Shown here in pieces: positions 27,338 to 34,711 of a DNA stretch of 64,000 bases. The stretch is from CBDBKE01 sp965218055 (lineage in GTDB: Bacteria > Acidobacteriota > Terriglobia > JAJPHL01 > JAPKYU01). How positions within the stretch are numbered: the stretch's first letter is position 1; each line of letters starts with the position of its first letter. The notes beneath the pieces were generated by a model. The model made no database searches and was not told where the DNA came from. It worked only from the letters and a program-made list of their open reading frames with translations. The position numbers were made by a program, and so were the translations under genes. The DNA is taken from assembly GCA_965218055.1 (NCBI GenBank), contig CBDCKA010000002.1:2852001-2916000 (forward strand), given 5' to 3'.

Positions 27338-28339
27338 TCAGAGGGAGTTTAAAAACGCCAACAGCTTGTCGTCTGTTCGGAATCTATAGAACCGACCGCC
27401 CAAAGGAGTGACCTTTTGCAACGCTCGTTCTTTGATCGCGAGGTCGGCCTCCAAGTACATGTGAGTCGTCTCAAGGCTCGCGTGGCCGAGCCATAGGGCA
27501 ATCACTGCGATATCGACGCCGGCCTGAAGCAGATGCATGGCCGTGGAGTGCCGGATAACGTGGCAGGAGACCCTCTTTGTCCTGAGGCTACAGCAATGGG
27601 CGGAGGCCAGCCGAACGGTCTTCTGCAGGATGTAATCAACCCCGTCGCGTGACAGCATTGTTCCGCGTCCGTTCGGGAAGGCGGGTGATGAGGCCGGTTG
27701 TGTGCGTTCGCCGAACCAAGCCTTCAGCGTGCGGGCAGTTTTCAGCCACAGAGGCACGCTGCGTTCCTTACGGCCCTTGCCATGCAGATGTAAGTAGGCG
27801 GCGGTTCCTAAACAGACCTGATCGCGGTTGAGCGCGATCATCTCGGAGACGCGAGCGCCGCTGTTATACATGGTCAGCAAGAGAGCATAGTCCCGCCGAC
27901 CAAACCACTGGGAGCGGTCGGGAGCAGCCAGCAAGGCCTCGATCTCCGGGCGGGTGAGGTACCCGATCAGTTTCTTATCTTCTCGTTTGATGGGGATGGC
28001 CAGCACACGCTGGGCGATGGAGATGCTGGCTGGATCGCGAAGGGTCACGAGGCGAAAGAAGGATCGAATGGCTGAAAGACGGAGATTGCGGGAACGCACG
28101 GAGTTATTCCGCTGCATTTCCAGATGCTCCAAGAAGCTCAAGACGAGCGGAGCATCCAGGTCTTTGAGGTGCAATGAGGAGGGTTCGATTCGGCGAGTGC
28201 TACGAACAAACTGCAGCAGGAGCTGGAACGTATCTCGATAACTGGCCACAGTCTCGGGGCTAGCTCGTTTTTGAACGCGCAGGTACTGAGAGAAGAAGGC
28301 CTGGAGGTGGGGCCCCAGCAGGGAGGATTCGGCAATCAT
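27338..28339 (-). CDS. ritC: RIT tyrosine recombinase C
   Basis: 333 residues. SAM-like N-terminal domain (about 10-100) and a catalytic domain with the first Arg in TMYNSGARVSEMIALN, His-x-x-Arg in CHVIRHSTAMHLLQAG, a later His in LGHASLETTHMYLEAD, and the nucleophile Tyr in that last motif. Third gene of the trio; its ATG overlaps the RitB stop (ATGA). Length is typical of RitC. Confidence 0.88.
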   Translation of the reverse strand: MIAESSLLGPHLQAFFSQYLRVQKRASPETVASYRDTFQLLLQFVRSTRRIEPSSLHLKDLDAPLVLSFLEHLEMQRNNSVRSRNLRLSAIRSFFRLVTLRDPASISIAQRVLAIPIKREDKKLIGYLTRPEIEALLAAPDRSQWFGRRDYALLLTMYNSGARVSEMIALNRDQVCLGTAAYLHLHGKGRKERSVPLWLKTARTLKAWFGERTQPASSPAFPNGRGTMLSRDGVDYILQKTVRLASAHCCSLRTKRVSCHVIRHSTAMHLLQAGVDIAVIALWLGHASLETTHMYLEADLAIKERALQKVTPLGGRFYRFRTDDKLLAFLNSL

Positions 28340-29271
28340 CGGTCACCTCCCCGGCTGGAGTATTGCTGAAAGCGTTGGGCGGCTGCACCGAGCAGTTCAG
28401 GCACAGCGCTCAGGTACCAGTAGCTTTCCTCCGGGCGCAGGTGTCCCAGATAGACGGAGAGGTGGGGAAGCAGCGACAGGACCTCGACACCCTCCTCGTG
28501 CCACGTCACCATCCGTCTGACAGTAAAGGTGTGTCGGAACGCGTTCAAGACAGGCCGTGGTTGGCCGTCCGGGACTCTCCATCCCAGGTTTCGAGTGAGT
28601 TTGAGAAACCAGTTTCTGGGGACCCAGGACGGCAGCGCGGCACCCCGATTCGAGACGAAGAACGCACCGGAGAAGCTATCCAGCCCGAGCTCTTTTCGCT
28701 TTTGGACATAACTCCTCAGCTGTCCGGCAGTAGTCGGATGCAGCGGCACCAGCCGAGACTTGTGGAACTTACTGTCGAGGATCTGAAGCCGCGGCGGGCA
28801 CAGGTCTAGCTGCACATCGGGTACGGTCAACCGCAAAGCTTCGCCGGCGCGCAACCCGGTGCTGGCAAGCAATCCGATGAAGGTGTGCAGTGTATGGGGA
28901 CGCAGAGTTCCCCGAGGCCGCGCCCGCAGCGCAGCCGACATCACGGCTTGGATCTGCTGGGCCGAGAAGATGTAGGGTTGGGGACGGCGATAAGCCGCCA
29001 CCAAGGTGCGGTCAGGAATCTCCGTTTCAGGCAGAGTCGCCCGCAGGTGCGAGAGAAAACACCGAACCACACTGAGGCGGCGGGCGGGAGTCCGACACAA
29101 GCAGGCCCATTCCACAGCGATCTGGGACCGGATCGGCGCGGGACATCCTTTCGACTGCCAATATCGCAGGAAGTCTCGAAGGGTATTCTTGTTCTTTCCA
29201 GGCTGGAATCCCAGCGCTTCCCGAAGATCACAGTAGGCGTCCAATTTCGCGTTCATTTTCTGCGGAGTCAC
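28336..29271 (-). CDS. ritB: RIT tyrosine recombinase B
   Basis: 311 residues from GTG 29271, chosen because GTGA overlaps the RitA stop by 4 bases, as in other RIT elements; ATG 29256 is the alternative. Catalytic motifs: Arg in LLASTGLRAGEALRLT, H-x-x-R in LNAFRHTFTVRRMVTW, His/Tyr in LGHLRPEESYWYLSAVPE. The upstream open frame beyond 29271 is antisense shadow. Confidence 0.85.
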   Translation of the reverse strand: MTPQKMNAKLDAYCDLREALGFQPGKNKNTLRDFLRYWQSKGCPAPIRSQIAVEWACLCRTPARRLSVVRCFLSHLRATLPETEIPDRTLVAAYRRPQPYIFSAQQIQAVMSAALRARPRGTLRPHTLHTFIGLLASTGLRAGEALRLTVPDVQLDLCPPRLQILDSKFHKSRLVPLHPTTAGQLRSYVQKRKELGLDSFSGAFFVSNRGAALPSWVPRNWFLKLTRNLGWRVPDGQPRPVLNAFRHTFTVRRMVTWHEEGVEVLSLLPHLSVYLGHLRPEESYWYLSAVPELLGAAAQRFQQYSSRGGDR

Positions 29272-30554
29272 TCTGCACCTCCCGGCCACGGCAAGGAGAT
29301 TTTGGAAAGAGCGGGGAGGTCCAGCTTGGCGTAGATGCCGGTGGTGTGAAGGCGGTCGTGTCCCAAAACGTCGGCGACGTCTTTGAAGCTCGCGCCCCGG
29401 CAGACCATGGCCGATGCAGCCGAGTGTCGGAAGATGTGAGCGCCCATCCATCGGCCGGTTTGGAGACCGGCCCGCTGTAGGGCGCGCTGGACGATCCGCG
29501 TGACGGCGTTGCTTCCGCTCAACGGAACAATAGGGGCTCGAACACGAAGAAAGATCTGCCGATGAGCGCTTTCCGAGCGGCCGCTTTTCAAATAGGACAC
29601 GATCGCTTGACCGACATCTTCGGGCAAGGGCAAGCGCCGCTCCCGGCGTGTCTTTCCCGGACGAAGCGACAGGGTTCCGTTCTCCCAATCGATGTCGTCC
29701 AGTCGGAGAGCGACCACCTCTTTGGCGCGCAGTCCGAGCCGGGCTAGCAACAGAAGAATGGCGTAGTTGCGAAGGCCTTTGGGCGTGCTGCGTCGGCAAC
29801 CGTTCAGAATCTCTGTGACTTGGTCGGCGGAGATTTGCCTCGGTAGCGCGGCATGGCTGGGTTGGCGCATGACCGGCACCGCTGCCTCGAGTCCTGGACG
29901 GATCTCTCCGCACGATACCAGAAAGCGCAGAAAGACCCGGACAGCAGTACCAGGAGCCTTACGTCCCAGACCGGTGCGACCGCGGGCTTCTCGGTAGACA
30001 AACTCGGCGACATCCGCTGCGGTCAACGCTTGCCAGCTTGTCTCCCCGGCATCGAAGTAGACGCTCAAGAACCTTCGGACAAAGGGCCGGTAACGTCGAA
30101 CACTGGAGACTGTAAGCCCTCGCACCTGTTCCAAATGATGCTCGAAGCCGAGCAACCATTGATCGACGATGGTCGGGGGCGAGGGCGGAGCAACGCCAAC
30201 CGCCACGCCTCCTTGCCGCAGGAGGCTCAGCAGCGGCGTCAAGCCGGCTGACGCATGGGTCAGGCCCCCAGACGGACGGCGTCGAAAGCCGCTCAGATAA
30301 CGCTGCATCGACGCTTCCTTGACGTCGGATGAACCCAACCCCTGTTCCGCAAGCCAGGCACCAAAGCTTGCAATGGACCAGAGATAGTTACGGATGGTTT
30401 CGCGAGAATAGCGTTCCCGCACAAGAGTCGTCGCCAGTTCTTCCATGTAAGGGCCCAGAGGGCCCTGCCGAAAACGGGCGACGACACGAGTCCGGCAAAA
30501 AAGAGTCTCAATCATGAACTCCTCCATCGGCCTGGTTGGCCTCAAGAGAAGCAT
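29268..30554 (-). CDS. ritA: RIT tyrosine recombinase A
   Basis: 428 residues. Core-binding domain (about 40-210) and catalytic domain with Arg in LLLLARLGLRAKEVVALRLD, H-x-x-R in HIFRHSAASAMVCRG, and LGHDRLHTTGIYAKLD with the nucleophilic Tyr. Likely true start MEEFMIETLF at about 30527, inside the annotated frame. First gene of the trio. Confidence 0.88.
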   Translation of the reverse strand: MLLLRPTRPMEEFMIETLFCRTRVVARFRQGPLGPYMEELATTLVRERYSRETIRNYLWSIASFGAWLAEQGLGSSDVKEASMQRYLSGFRRRPSGGLTHASAGLTPLLSLLRQGGVAVGVAPPSPPTIVDQWLLGFEHHLEQVRGLTVSSVRRYRPFVRRFLSVYFDAGETSWQALTAADVAEFVYREARGRTGLGRKAPGTAVRVFLRFLVSCGEIRPGLEAAVPVMRQPSHAALPRQISADQVTEILNGCRRSTPKGLRNYAILLLLARLGLRAKEVVALRLDDIDWENGTLSLRPGKTRRERRLPLPEDVGQAIVSYLKSGRSESAHRQIFLRVRAPIVPLSGSNAVTRIVQRALQRAGLQTGRWMGAHIFRHSAASAMVCRGASFKDVADVLGHDRLHTTGIYAKLDLPALSKISLPWPGGAE

Positions 30555-30678
30555 CCGGGATTATGCCGAGTCACCCCAACAAGAACCCGTTTCTGATCAG
30601 CGTTTCGCGTCAAAAACCCGACCCACTCGGCATGACCTGACGCACGGCATAATGGAAGTTATGCCGAGCACGGCATAA

Positions 30679-30813
30679 CTTCCATTCATCGCCGTCCTTG
30701 TAGAGACGAGAGAAGGTGACATTGTGCCGCGTGCGGCCGTCGGTTCCGTTCGGCCAAATCGCAGCCTTGACGCGACCGATGCGGACTTCAGAGATGGGTT
30801 TGGGGTTAGCCAT
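30679..30813 (-). pseudogene. 5' half of a small gene split by the RIT element
   Basis: From ATG 30813 it reads MANPKPISEVRIGRVKAAIW, then RHNVTFSRLYKDGDEWK, where the RIT element begins. Small proteins of this wording (about 80-110 residues, RVGxxxAxIW...RLYKDGDxW...FxRxDLLxLAKVADxAH) are widespread on plasmids and mobile islands with unknown function. GGAGGAAA lies 7-8 bases upstream of the ATG. Confidence 0.85.
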
Positions 30814-30836
30814 GATGTGTTTCCTCCTGAAAGTTT

Positions 30837-30890
30837 AAGGGTTTGTGAGCGTTTCCGCTCACCCGCAAATGGCGGAAACGGCCAAACCCT
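30837..30890. repeat. Nested inverted repeat upstream of the split gene
   Basis: GTTTCCGC and GCGGAAAC form an inverted repeat, flanked by an outer GGTTTG/CAAACC-like pair (GGGTTTG ... CCAAACCC). It lies just upstream of the interrupted small gene and could be a regulatory or terminator hairpin. The rest of 30891-31490 holds no supported gene. Confidence 0.4.
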
Positions 30891-31490
30891 GACACGGGAG
30901 GAACAGCGCCGACGAAGCCAGTGACGGGCAGGGCCGACAAGGGCAAGAGCGAGTGACAGACGCCTGCCAGGCGAGGGGACCGTTCTGGCGCGAGCCTTGC
31001 GTCGGAACAAAGCGGAACCAGCGAAGGCCAGCGGCAAATGGCGCAACCTCACACCCGTTCTCCGGTCGTAGGCGGCAAGCCTGCTTGGGGAATCGCAACC
31101 GGGACGGGGCACCTGGAACCGGACCGTTATCCCCCGGCGAATGGAACGCAGTGCGAAGGAAATTGCAGGATGTATTCTTGCCAAAGTGAACGGTATGGGG
31201 CCACAAGCTTCATTTCAGCAGGAAGCCTCGCAAGGGTAACACGCGCATCAGCAAGGGTCATGTTACCCGCCGCTCGCGATCTCACTTACACGCTCCAATA
31301 TACGGACTTCGATCAAGTGCCCGTAGCTCAGCCAACATCTGGAGGCATCAATTCTGGCCCGAAAGCGGCAAGTCTCGGGAGTCGGGGGGGAGCCAAGCAA
31401 GCATGTCGTCGCGGAGCGACATCATTAGCAGTCCTTCCGCCTGCTGCTCGAACTCGACCGGCGGATCATAGTTTCGATCGATAATAGCTC

Positions 31491-31519
31491 TTGACACTAT
31501 TAGTGGATCACACTATAGC
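31491..31519 (+). promoter_or_regulatory. higBA promoter with embedded operator
   Basis: TTGACA (31491-31496) and TATAGC (31514-31519) are separated by exactly 17 bases, a near-ideal sigma-70-type promoter. Between and across them is the palindrome TAGTG-GATCA-CACTA (31501-31515), a likely HigA operator that would block polymerase. The toxin GTG lies 7 bases downstream of the -10 box. Confidence 0.6.
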
Positions 31520-31525
31520 TAAGAG

Positions 31526-31807
31526 GTGATCCAGAGTTACAAGAACCTCGATACCGAAGCGGTTGCAAACCGCAAACGGTGCAGGACATTTCCCGCGGAC
31601 ATCCAGCGCCGTGCCCAGGCCAAACTGATGATCTTGAACAACGCCAAGAACTTGAACGATCTGCGGGTGCCTCCAGGGAACCGTCTGGAGGCGCTTTCAG
31701 GAGACCGAAAAGGTCAGCACAGCATTCGTATCAACGACCAGTGGCGGATCTGCTTTTTCTGGAAGCCAGGGAATGCCTATCAGGTCGAGATCGTGGATTA
31801 CCATTGA
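31526..31807 (+). CDS. higB: HigB-type RelE-family toxin
   Basis: 93 residues starting at GTG 31526. A RelE-like mRNA interferase: PADIQRRAQAKLMILNNAKN, LNDLRVPPGNRLEALSGDRK, GQHSIRINDQWRICFFW and the terminal VEIVDYH are the standard HigB landmarks, including the basic/aromatic active-site residues near the C-terminus. Cleaves ribosome-bound mRNA when free of HigA. The toxin comes first, the usual order in higBA, and the antitoxin follows after 37 bases. Full length and apparently intact. Confidence 0.9.
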   Translation: MIQSYKNLDTEAVANRKRCRTFPADIQRRAQAKLMILNNAKNLNDLRVPPGNRLEALSGDRKGQHSIRINDQWRICFFWKPGNAYQVEIVDYH

Positions 31808-31844
31808 GAGCGCAAGGACCTGAGAGCAAGAAGGAGTCAAAGAC

Positions 31845-32171
31845 ATGAGCAGATCAGTGGCGCGTAGCCGTAAAAAACTACCCCCCATTCACCCCGGTGA
31901 GATTCTTAATGAGGAGTTTCTCGGCCCTCTGAAGATCACCCAGTACCGGCTGGCTCAGGTAATCGGTGTGGATGCTCGCCGGATCCATGCGATCATCCAC
32001 GGTCAGCGGTCGATCACGGCGGAGACAGCCCTACTGTTCTCGCGCTTCTTTGGCAACTCTGCAGAGTTCTGGATGGGCCTCCAGAGCCAGTACGACCTGG
32101 AGAGGGAACAGGATCGCTTGGCCGACAGGCTCGATCAGGTGCCGGCGCACAGCGTCCAAGTCACAGCCTGA
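31845..32171 (+). CDS. higA: HigA-type XRE antitoxin
   Basis: 108 residues. The HigA signature PIHPGEILNEEFLGPLKITQ leads into an XRE helix-turn-helix (YRLAQVIGVDARRIHAIIHG) and LFSRFFGNSAEFWMGLQSQY. It neutralises HigB and represses the operon, probably through the TAGTG-n5-CACTA palindrome in the promoter. Confidence 0.92.
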   Translation: MSRSVARSRKKLPPIHPGEILNEEFLGPLKITQYRLAQVIGVDARRIHAIIHGQRSITAETALLFSRFFGNSAEFWMGLQSQYDLEREQDRLADRLDQVPAHSVQVTA

Positions 32172-32640
32172 TCCGTCCTCACCCAAGGCCGGGTTCCTGA
32201 ATGTCCTCTCCATGGGAAAAGGTATTGGTGGTTGCCGGCCCGGTGCCCCCAACTCCCTAGCAGAGGGTCCACTACGAAGCGCCACCGTCCGACCGAATAA
32301 CGGCGGAGGATGGATCGTTTCATCGCATGATACGGTCGGGTCGCAGCCATGCCGGACAGGGGGTCTGCTCTGACTTGGGCCAGGATCGCACATCCATCCC
32401 TTCTGAGGATGGAAACGGATGTATCGGCCGAGCCCGCACTTGCCCAATCACTCGTGGGTTGCGGGGAAAAGGAGAAATTGACGCCTCCGGATAAATGATT
32501 TGCAAAGGCGAAGAAGAAAATAGGGAGCGGCCACTACAGCTTCGTTGTGGACCCCGAATGGCTCGACAAAGCGCGGCCTAACGAGGAGCCGGGCTATTGC
32601 AGATCAAAAACCATTACTGCAACAACGTGCTGCACAGCCC
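32172..32640. other. Intergenic stretch with no clear gene
   Basis: A plus-strand fragment near 32508-32590 reads KKKIGSGHYSFVVDPEWLDK, which looks like coding residue of an unrecognised protein, but it has no start and is soon interrupted. Otherwise nothing recognisable. Confidence 0.4.
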
Positions 32641-32805
32641 GTAGAGCATGACCGTGGCAGCAACGACTGTCAAGAAACTGTCAGAAAACTCGCCCATCAA
32701 GAGGGCTAGGCGTAGGCGTTGCGAGCGAAAGCAGACGCCCTGAAGTTGTGTAAGAGCAACGAGAGGAAGGAGTTGGTGGAAAACCGTGGAAGACGCCAGC
32801 CTGCT
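32641..32805. repeat. 165-bp direct repeat, copy A
   Basis: About 85 percent identical by eye to 43332-43498 in the same orientation, from GTAGAG through CCGTGGCAGCAAC and GGCGTTGCGAGCGAAAGC to AAAACCGTGGAAG. In both places it replaces the C-terminal codons of a minus-strand gene (IS1182 transposase here, a PPOX protein at copy B) with the same foreign tail, FHGFxPTPSxRCxYT. It is probably the end of a mobile element. Confidence 0.75.
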
Positions 32806-33559
32806 CGACAATCAGATGATCTTCGCTGACCGCCACCTCCGCCGTGTAACCCAGCGTGAATCCCTTGCGGTCGCGCAAGAACCGGCTGTCGGGATCGGTT
32901 TCCGAACGCCGCTTCAGCCCGCTTTTGCGCAACCGCTCCAGGCATCGCGGGATTTCTTCCAGCCGCTTCTCCAGCGCTGCCATCTGCTTGCCGCTCAGTT
33001 GCTGGCCAGCCGCTTCCTCGCAGGACTGCGCGTCACATTGTTTCTGCCAGCGACGAATCTGCCACCGAATTTTGGCTCGCTCTGCCCGCAACTTGGCCAC
33101 CGTCTCCACCCGGTCCCGCGAGGCGTTGGCCGCCACCCGCGTCGAGTCCATGGCCACCTGTCCCAGCCGCCCCATTCCCAGCGACCGCGCCAACTCCACC
33201 ACCTGTGTGAACAGATCGTTCAGGGCACGGGCGTGCCGTGTCCGAAACTGGTTCAGCGTCCAAAACTCCGGCCCCGCTCCGGCCGCCAGATAACGGAACG
33301 CCAGGTCCTCCCGCACCCGCTGTTCCAGACAGCGGGCCGAGGTCACGCCCAGCGCGTAGGCATACAGCCACACCTTCAGCAACAGCGCCGGATGATAGGC
33401 CGGGCGGCCTTCTTCCACCTAGCCCTGCTCAAACGCACTCAGTTCCAGCCGCTCCACGACTTGGTGCACAAAAAAACAGATGCGATCTTCTCCCTGCACC
33501 TCCCGCACGCTGGGCGGCAGCAGATACGCTTGCTCCGGGTTGTAGGTCAAGAATTTCAT
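32806..33559 (-). pseudogene. IS1182-type transposase, truncated and with an in-frame stop
   Basis: ATG 33559 with AAGGAGG upstream starts MKFLTYNPEQAYLLPPSVRE, the classic IS1182-family N-terminus. TAG at 33421-33419 interrupts after 46 codons, and the frame continues with EEGRPAYHPALLLKVWLYAY, LAFRYLAAGAGPEFWTLNQF, the first catalytic Asp in VAMDSTRVAANAS and GYTAEVAVSEDHLIVEQ. It then runs into repeat copy A, losing the DDE remainder. Inactive. Confidence 0.85.
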
Positions 33560-33584
33560 CGCGCCTCCTTAAGGCGCACTATAC

Positions 33585-34586
33585 GTGACTCGCAAAAGCG
33601 GTTTTCACACAGACTCTATACCCCTTTCCTACTACCAAAACCGGTTTCCCAGCCCCAGGTTGTCATGTAAACTCTCTCACAACGACTGGTACAAAAAAAC
33701 GGTCTGGTCACTGGCGCTCGACTACGGGATTACCGAGCCGGAGGCCCTCCGGTATCTGGCGGACCTGCCTGGAAGCACGGTACGTCTCGCGTCTCCGGAG
33801 GTCGTAGGGATTCGCGGACAGACACCACGCAATGCTTTTCATCCGAAGCTCTACCTCTTCGAGGCTACCGCCGAAACTGGATACGTTGTAGGGTCGGCTA
33901 ATCTGACAGAGAGTGCGCTGATCTCAAACACCGAAGTTGTGGTGGCTGGTCGGGAAGCTCTAGAGGCGGGAACATGGGATGGCGCGTGGACAGCTGTTGC
34001 GAGGGAGGCATCGCCGCTTACGGCGGAGTTGCTCGAAGCGTACCGAGAGGCACGGAGGAGGCCAGGGAGGCCTCCTGTGGAACCGGAGACCCTGCCAGAG
34101 GCTCCAGATATCGACGCGGGACGGCAGCGGGTATTCCGGGAGGCTGTCGGCGCAGGTTTAACTCCTGAAAACTTCACGCACTCTTGGATAGAAACCGGGT
34201 CGATGTCTTCGAGCGGTTCTCACAGTCAATTGGAACTGCCCTGCGGCGGAAACAGGTTCTTCGGCTATGACCACAGCGACTACGGTTCTGAGCACGTCAC
34301 AATCGGACATCCACTGCTGACGCTAGGGAATCTCCGGTGGAATGATCGGCCGCTCACCTGGCATGGCAACAATCGCATGGAGCGACTCAATCTTCCAACA
34401 CCCGCCCAAGGCGGGTTCAACTACCGCTACACAGCAGTGTTGTTTCGACGGCGGGCGGACGGATTCGAGATTGATATCTTGCCCTGGGATGACCCCGGCG
34501 CAGTCGCCTGGAGGGCAGCGTCGGCCGCGCTTGGTTTGGTGCTCAGAGTGAGAGAGAGAGGAAATCGTATCTGTGGTTTCTTCTAG
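33585..34586 (+). CDS. PLD-fold nuclease-like protein, N-terminus replaced
   Basis: 333 residues. A phospholipase-D-like half-site, FHPKLYLF (H86, K88) followed by GSANLTESAL (G103, S104, N106), matches single-motif PLD nucleases that dimerise to form the active site. A C-terminal domain (about 190-333; WIETGSMSSSGSHSQLELP, LPTPAQGGFNYRYTAVLFRR) resembles the DNA-recognition half of NgoFVII-like restriction proteins. The first 40 or so codons lie in IS1182-end sequence, so the native start and perhaps a preceding domain are lost. It faces the ATPase operon tail to tail, 125 bases apart. A restriction or helicase-associated role is inferred. Confidence 0.65.
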   Translation: MTRKSGFHTDSIPLSYYQNRFPSPRLSCKLSHNDWYKKTVWSLALDYGITEPEALRYLADLPGSTVRLASPEVVGIRGQTPRNAFHPKLYLFEATAETGYVVGSANLTESALISNTEVVVAGREALEAGTWDGAWTAVAREASPLTAELLEAYREARRRPGRPPVEPETLPEAPDIDAGRQRVFREAVGAGLTPENFTHSWIETGSMSSSGSHSQLELPCGGNRFFGYDHSDYGSEHVTIGHPLLTLGNLRWNDRPLTWHGNNRMERLNLPTPAQGGFNYRYTAVLFRRRADGFEIDILPWDDPGAVAWRAASAALGLVLRVRERGNRICGFF

Positions 34587-34711
34587 GCGTTGGCGCATAA
34601 ACCTTAGGGCCACGAAGACCGCGCCGACCTGGAGATCTCAGCGGCGAATCGCACCCGAGGCCGGTCGCCAAGCTCGGTCATCCGGTTCAAGATGCGGCAC
34701 GCGATCGACGC

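Larger units (their letters stand above)
27250..30686 (-). mobile_element. Recombinase-in-trio (RIT) element with target duplication
   Basis: Three overlapping tyrosine-recombinase genes are flanked by imperfect inverted repeats of about 40 bp: ATTATGCCG...GGTCATGCCGAGTGGG on the left (27255-27291) and its reverse complement on the right (30617-30654). Inner copies of GATTATGCCGAG lie near 27330 and 30560. The 8-bp word CTTCCATT stands at both borders (27250-27257 and 30679-30686), the target duplication. The right end has an extra 20-bp palindrome (30659-30678, TTATGCCG-AGCA-CGGCATAA). Gene order, lengths and 4-bp overlaps match known RIT elements (RitA, RitB, RitC). It appears complete. Confidence 0.9.

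Noticed and set aside
28336..29913. 525-residue version of RitB
   Set aside because: The N-terminal 214 residues are antisense-like Arg/Ser/Pro sequence overlapping RitA; GTG 29271 with a 4-base overlap fits the family length.
31318..31390. GCCCGTAGCTCAG resembling a tRNA 5' end
   Set aside because: No matching acceptor 3' strand, anticodon arm or T-loop GTTCRA follows at the right distance.
31038..31484. 148-codon plus-strand frame as a gene
   Set aside because: No domain, irregular composition, no ribosome site, and it lies in a region of decayed mobile DNA.
34587..34711. Possible extra small gene between the PLD protein and the ATPase stop
   Set aside because: Frames read low-complexity Arg/Ser sequence with no start signal; it is just the convergent gap.
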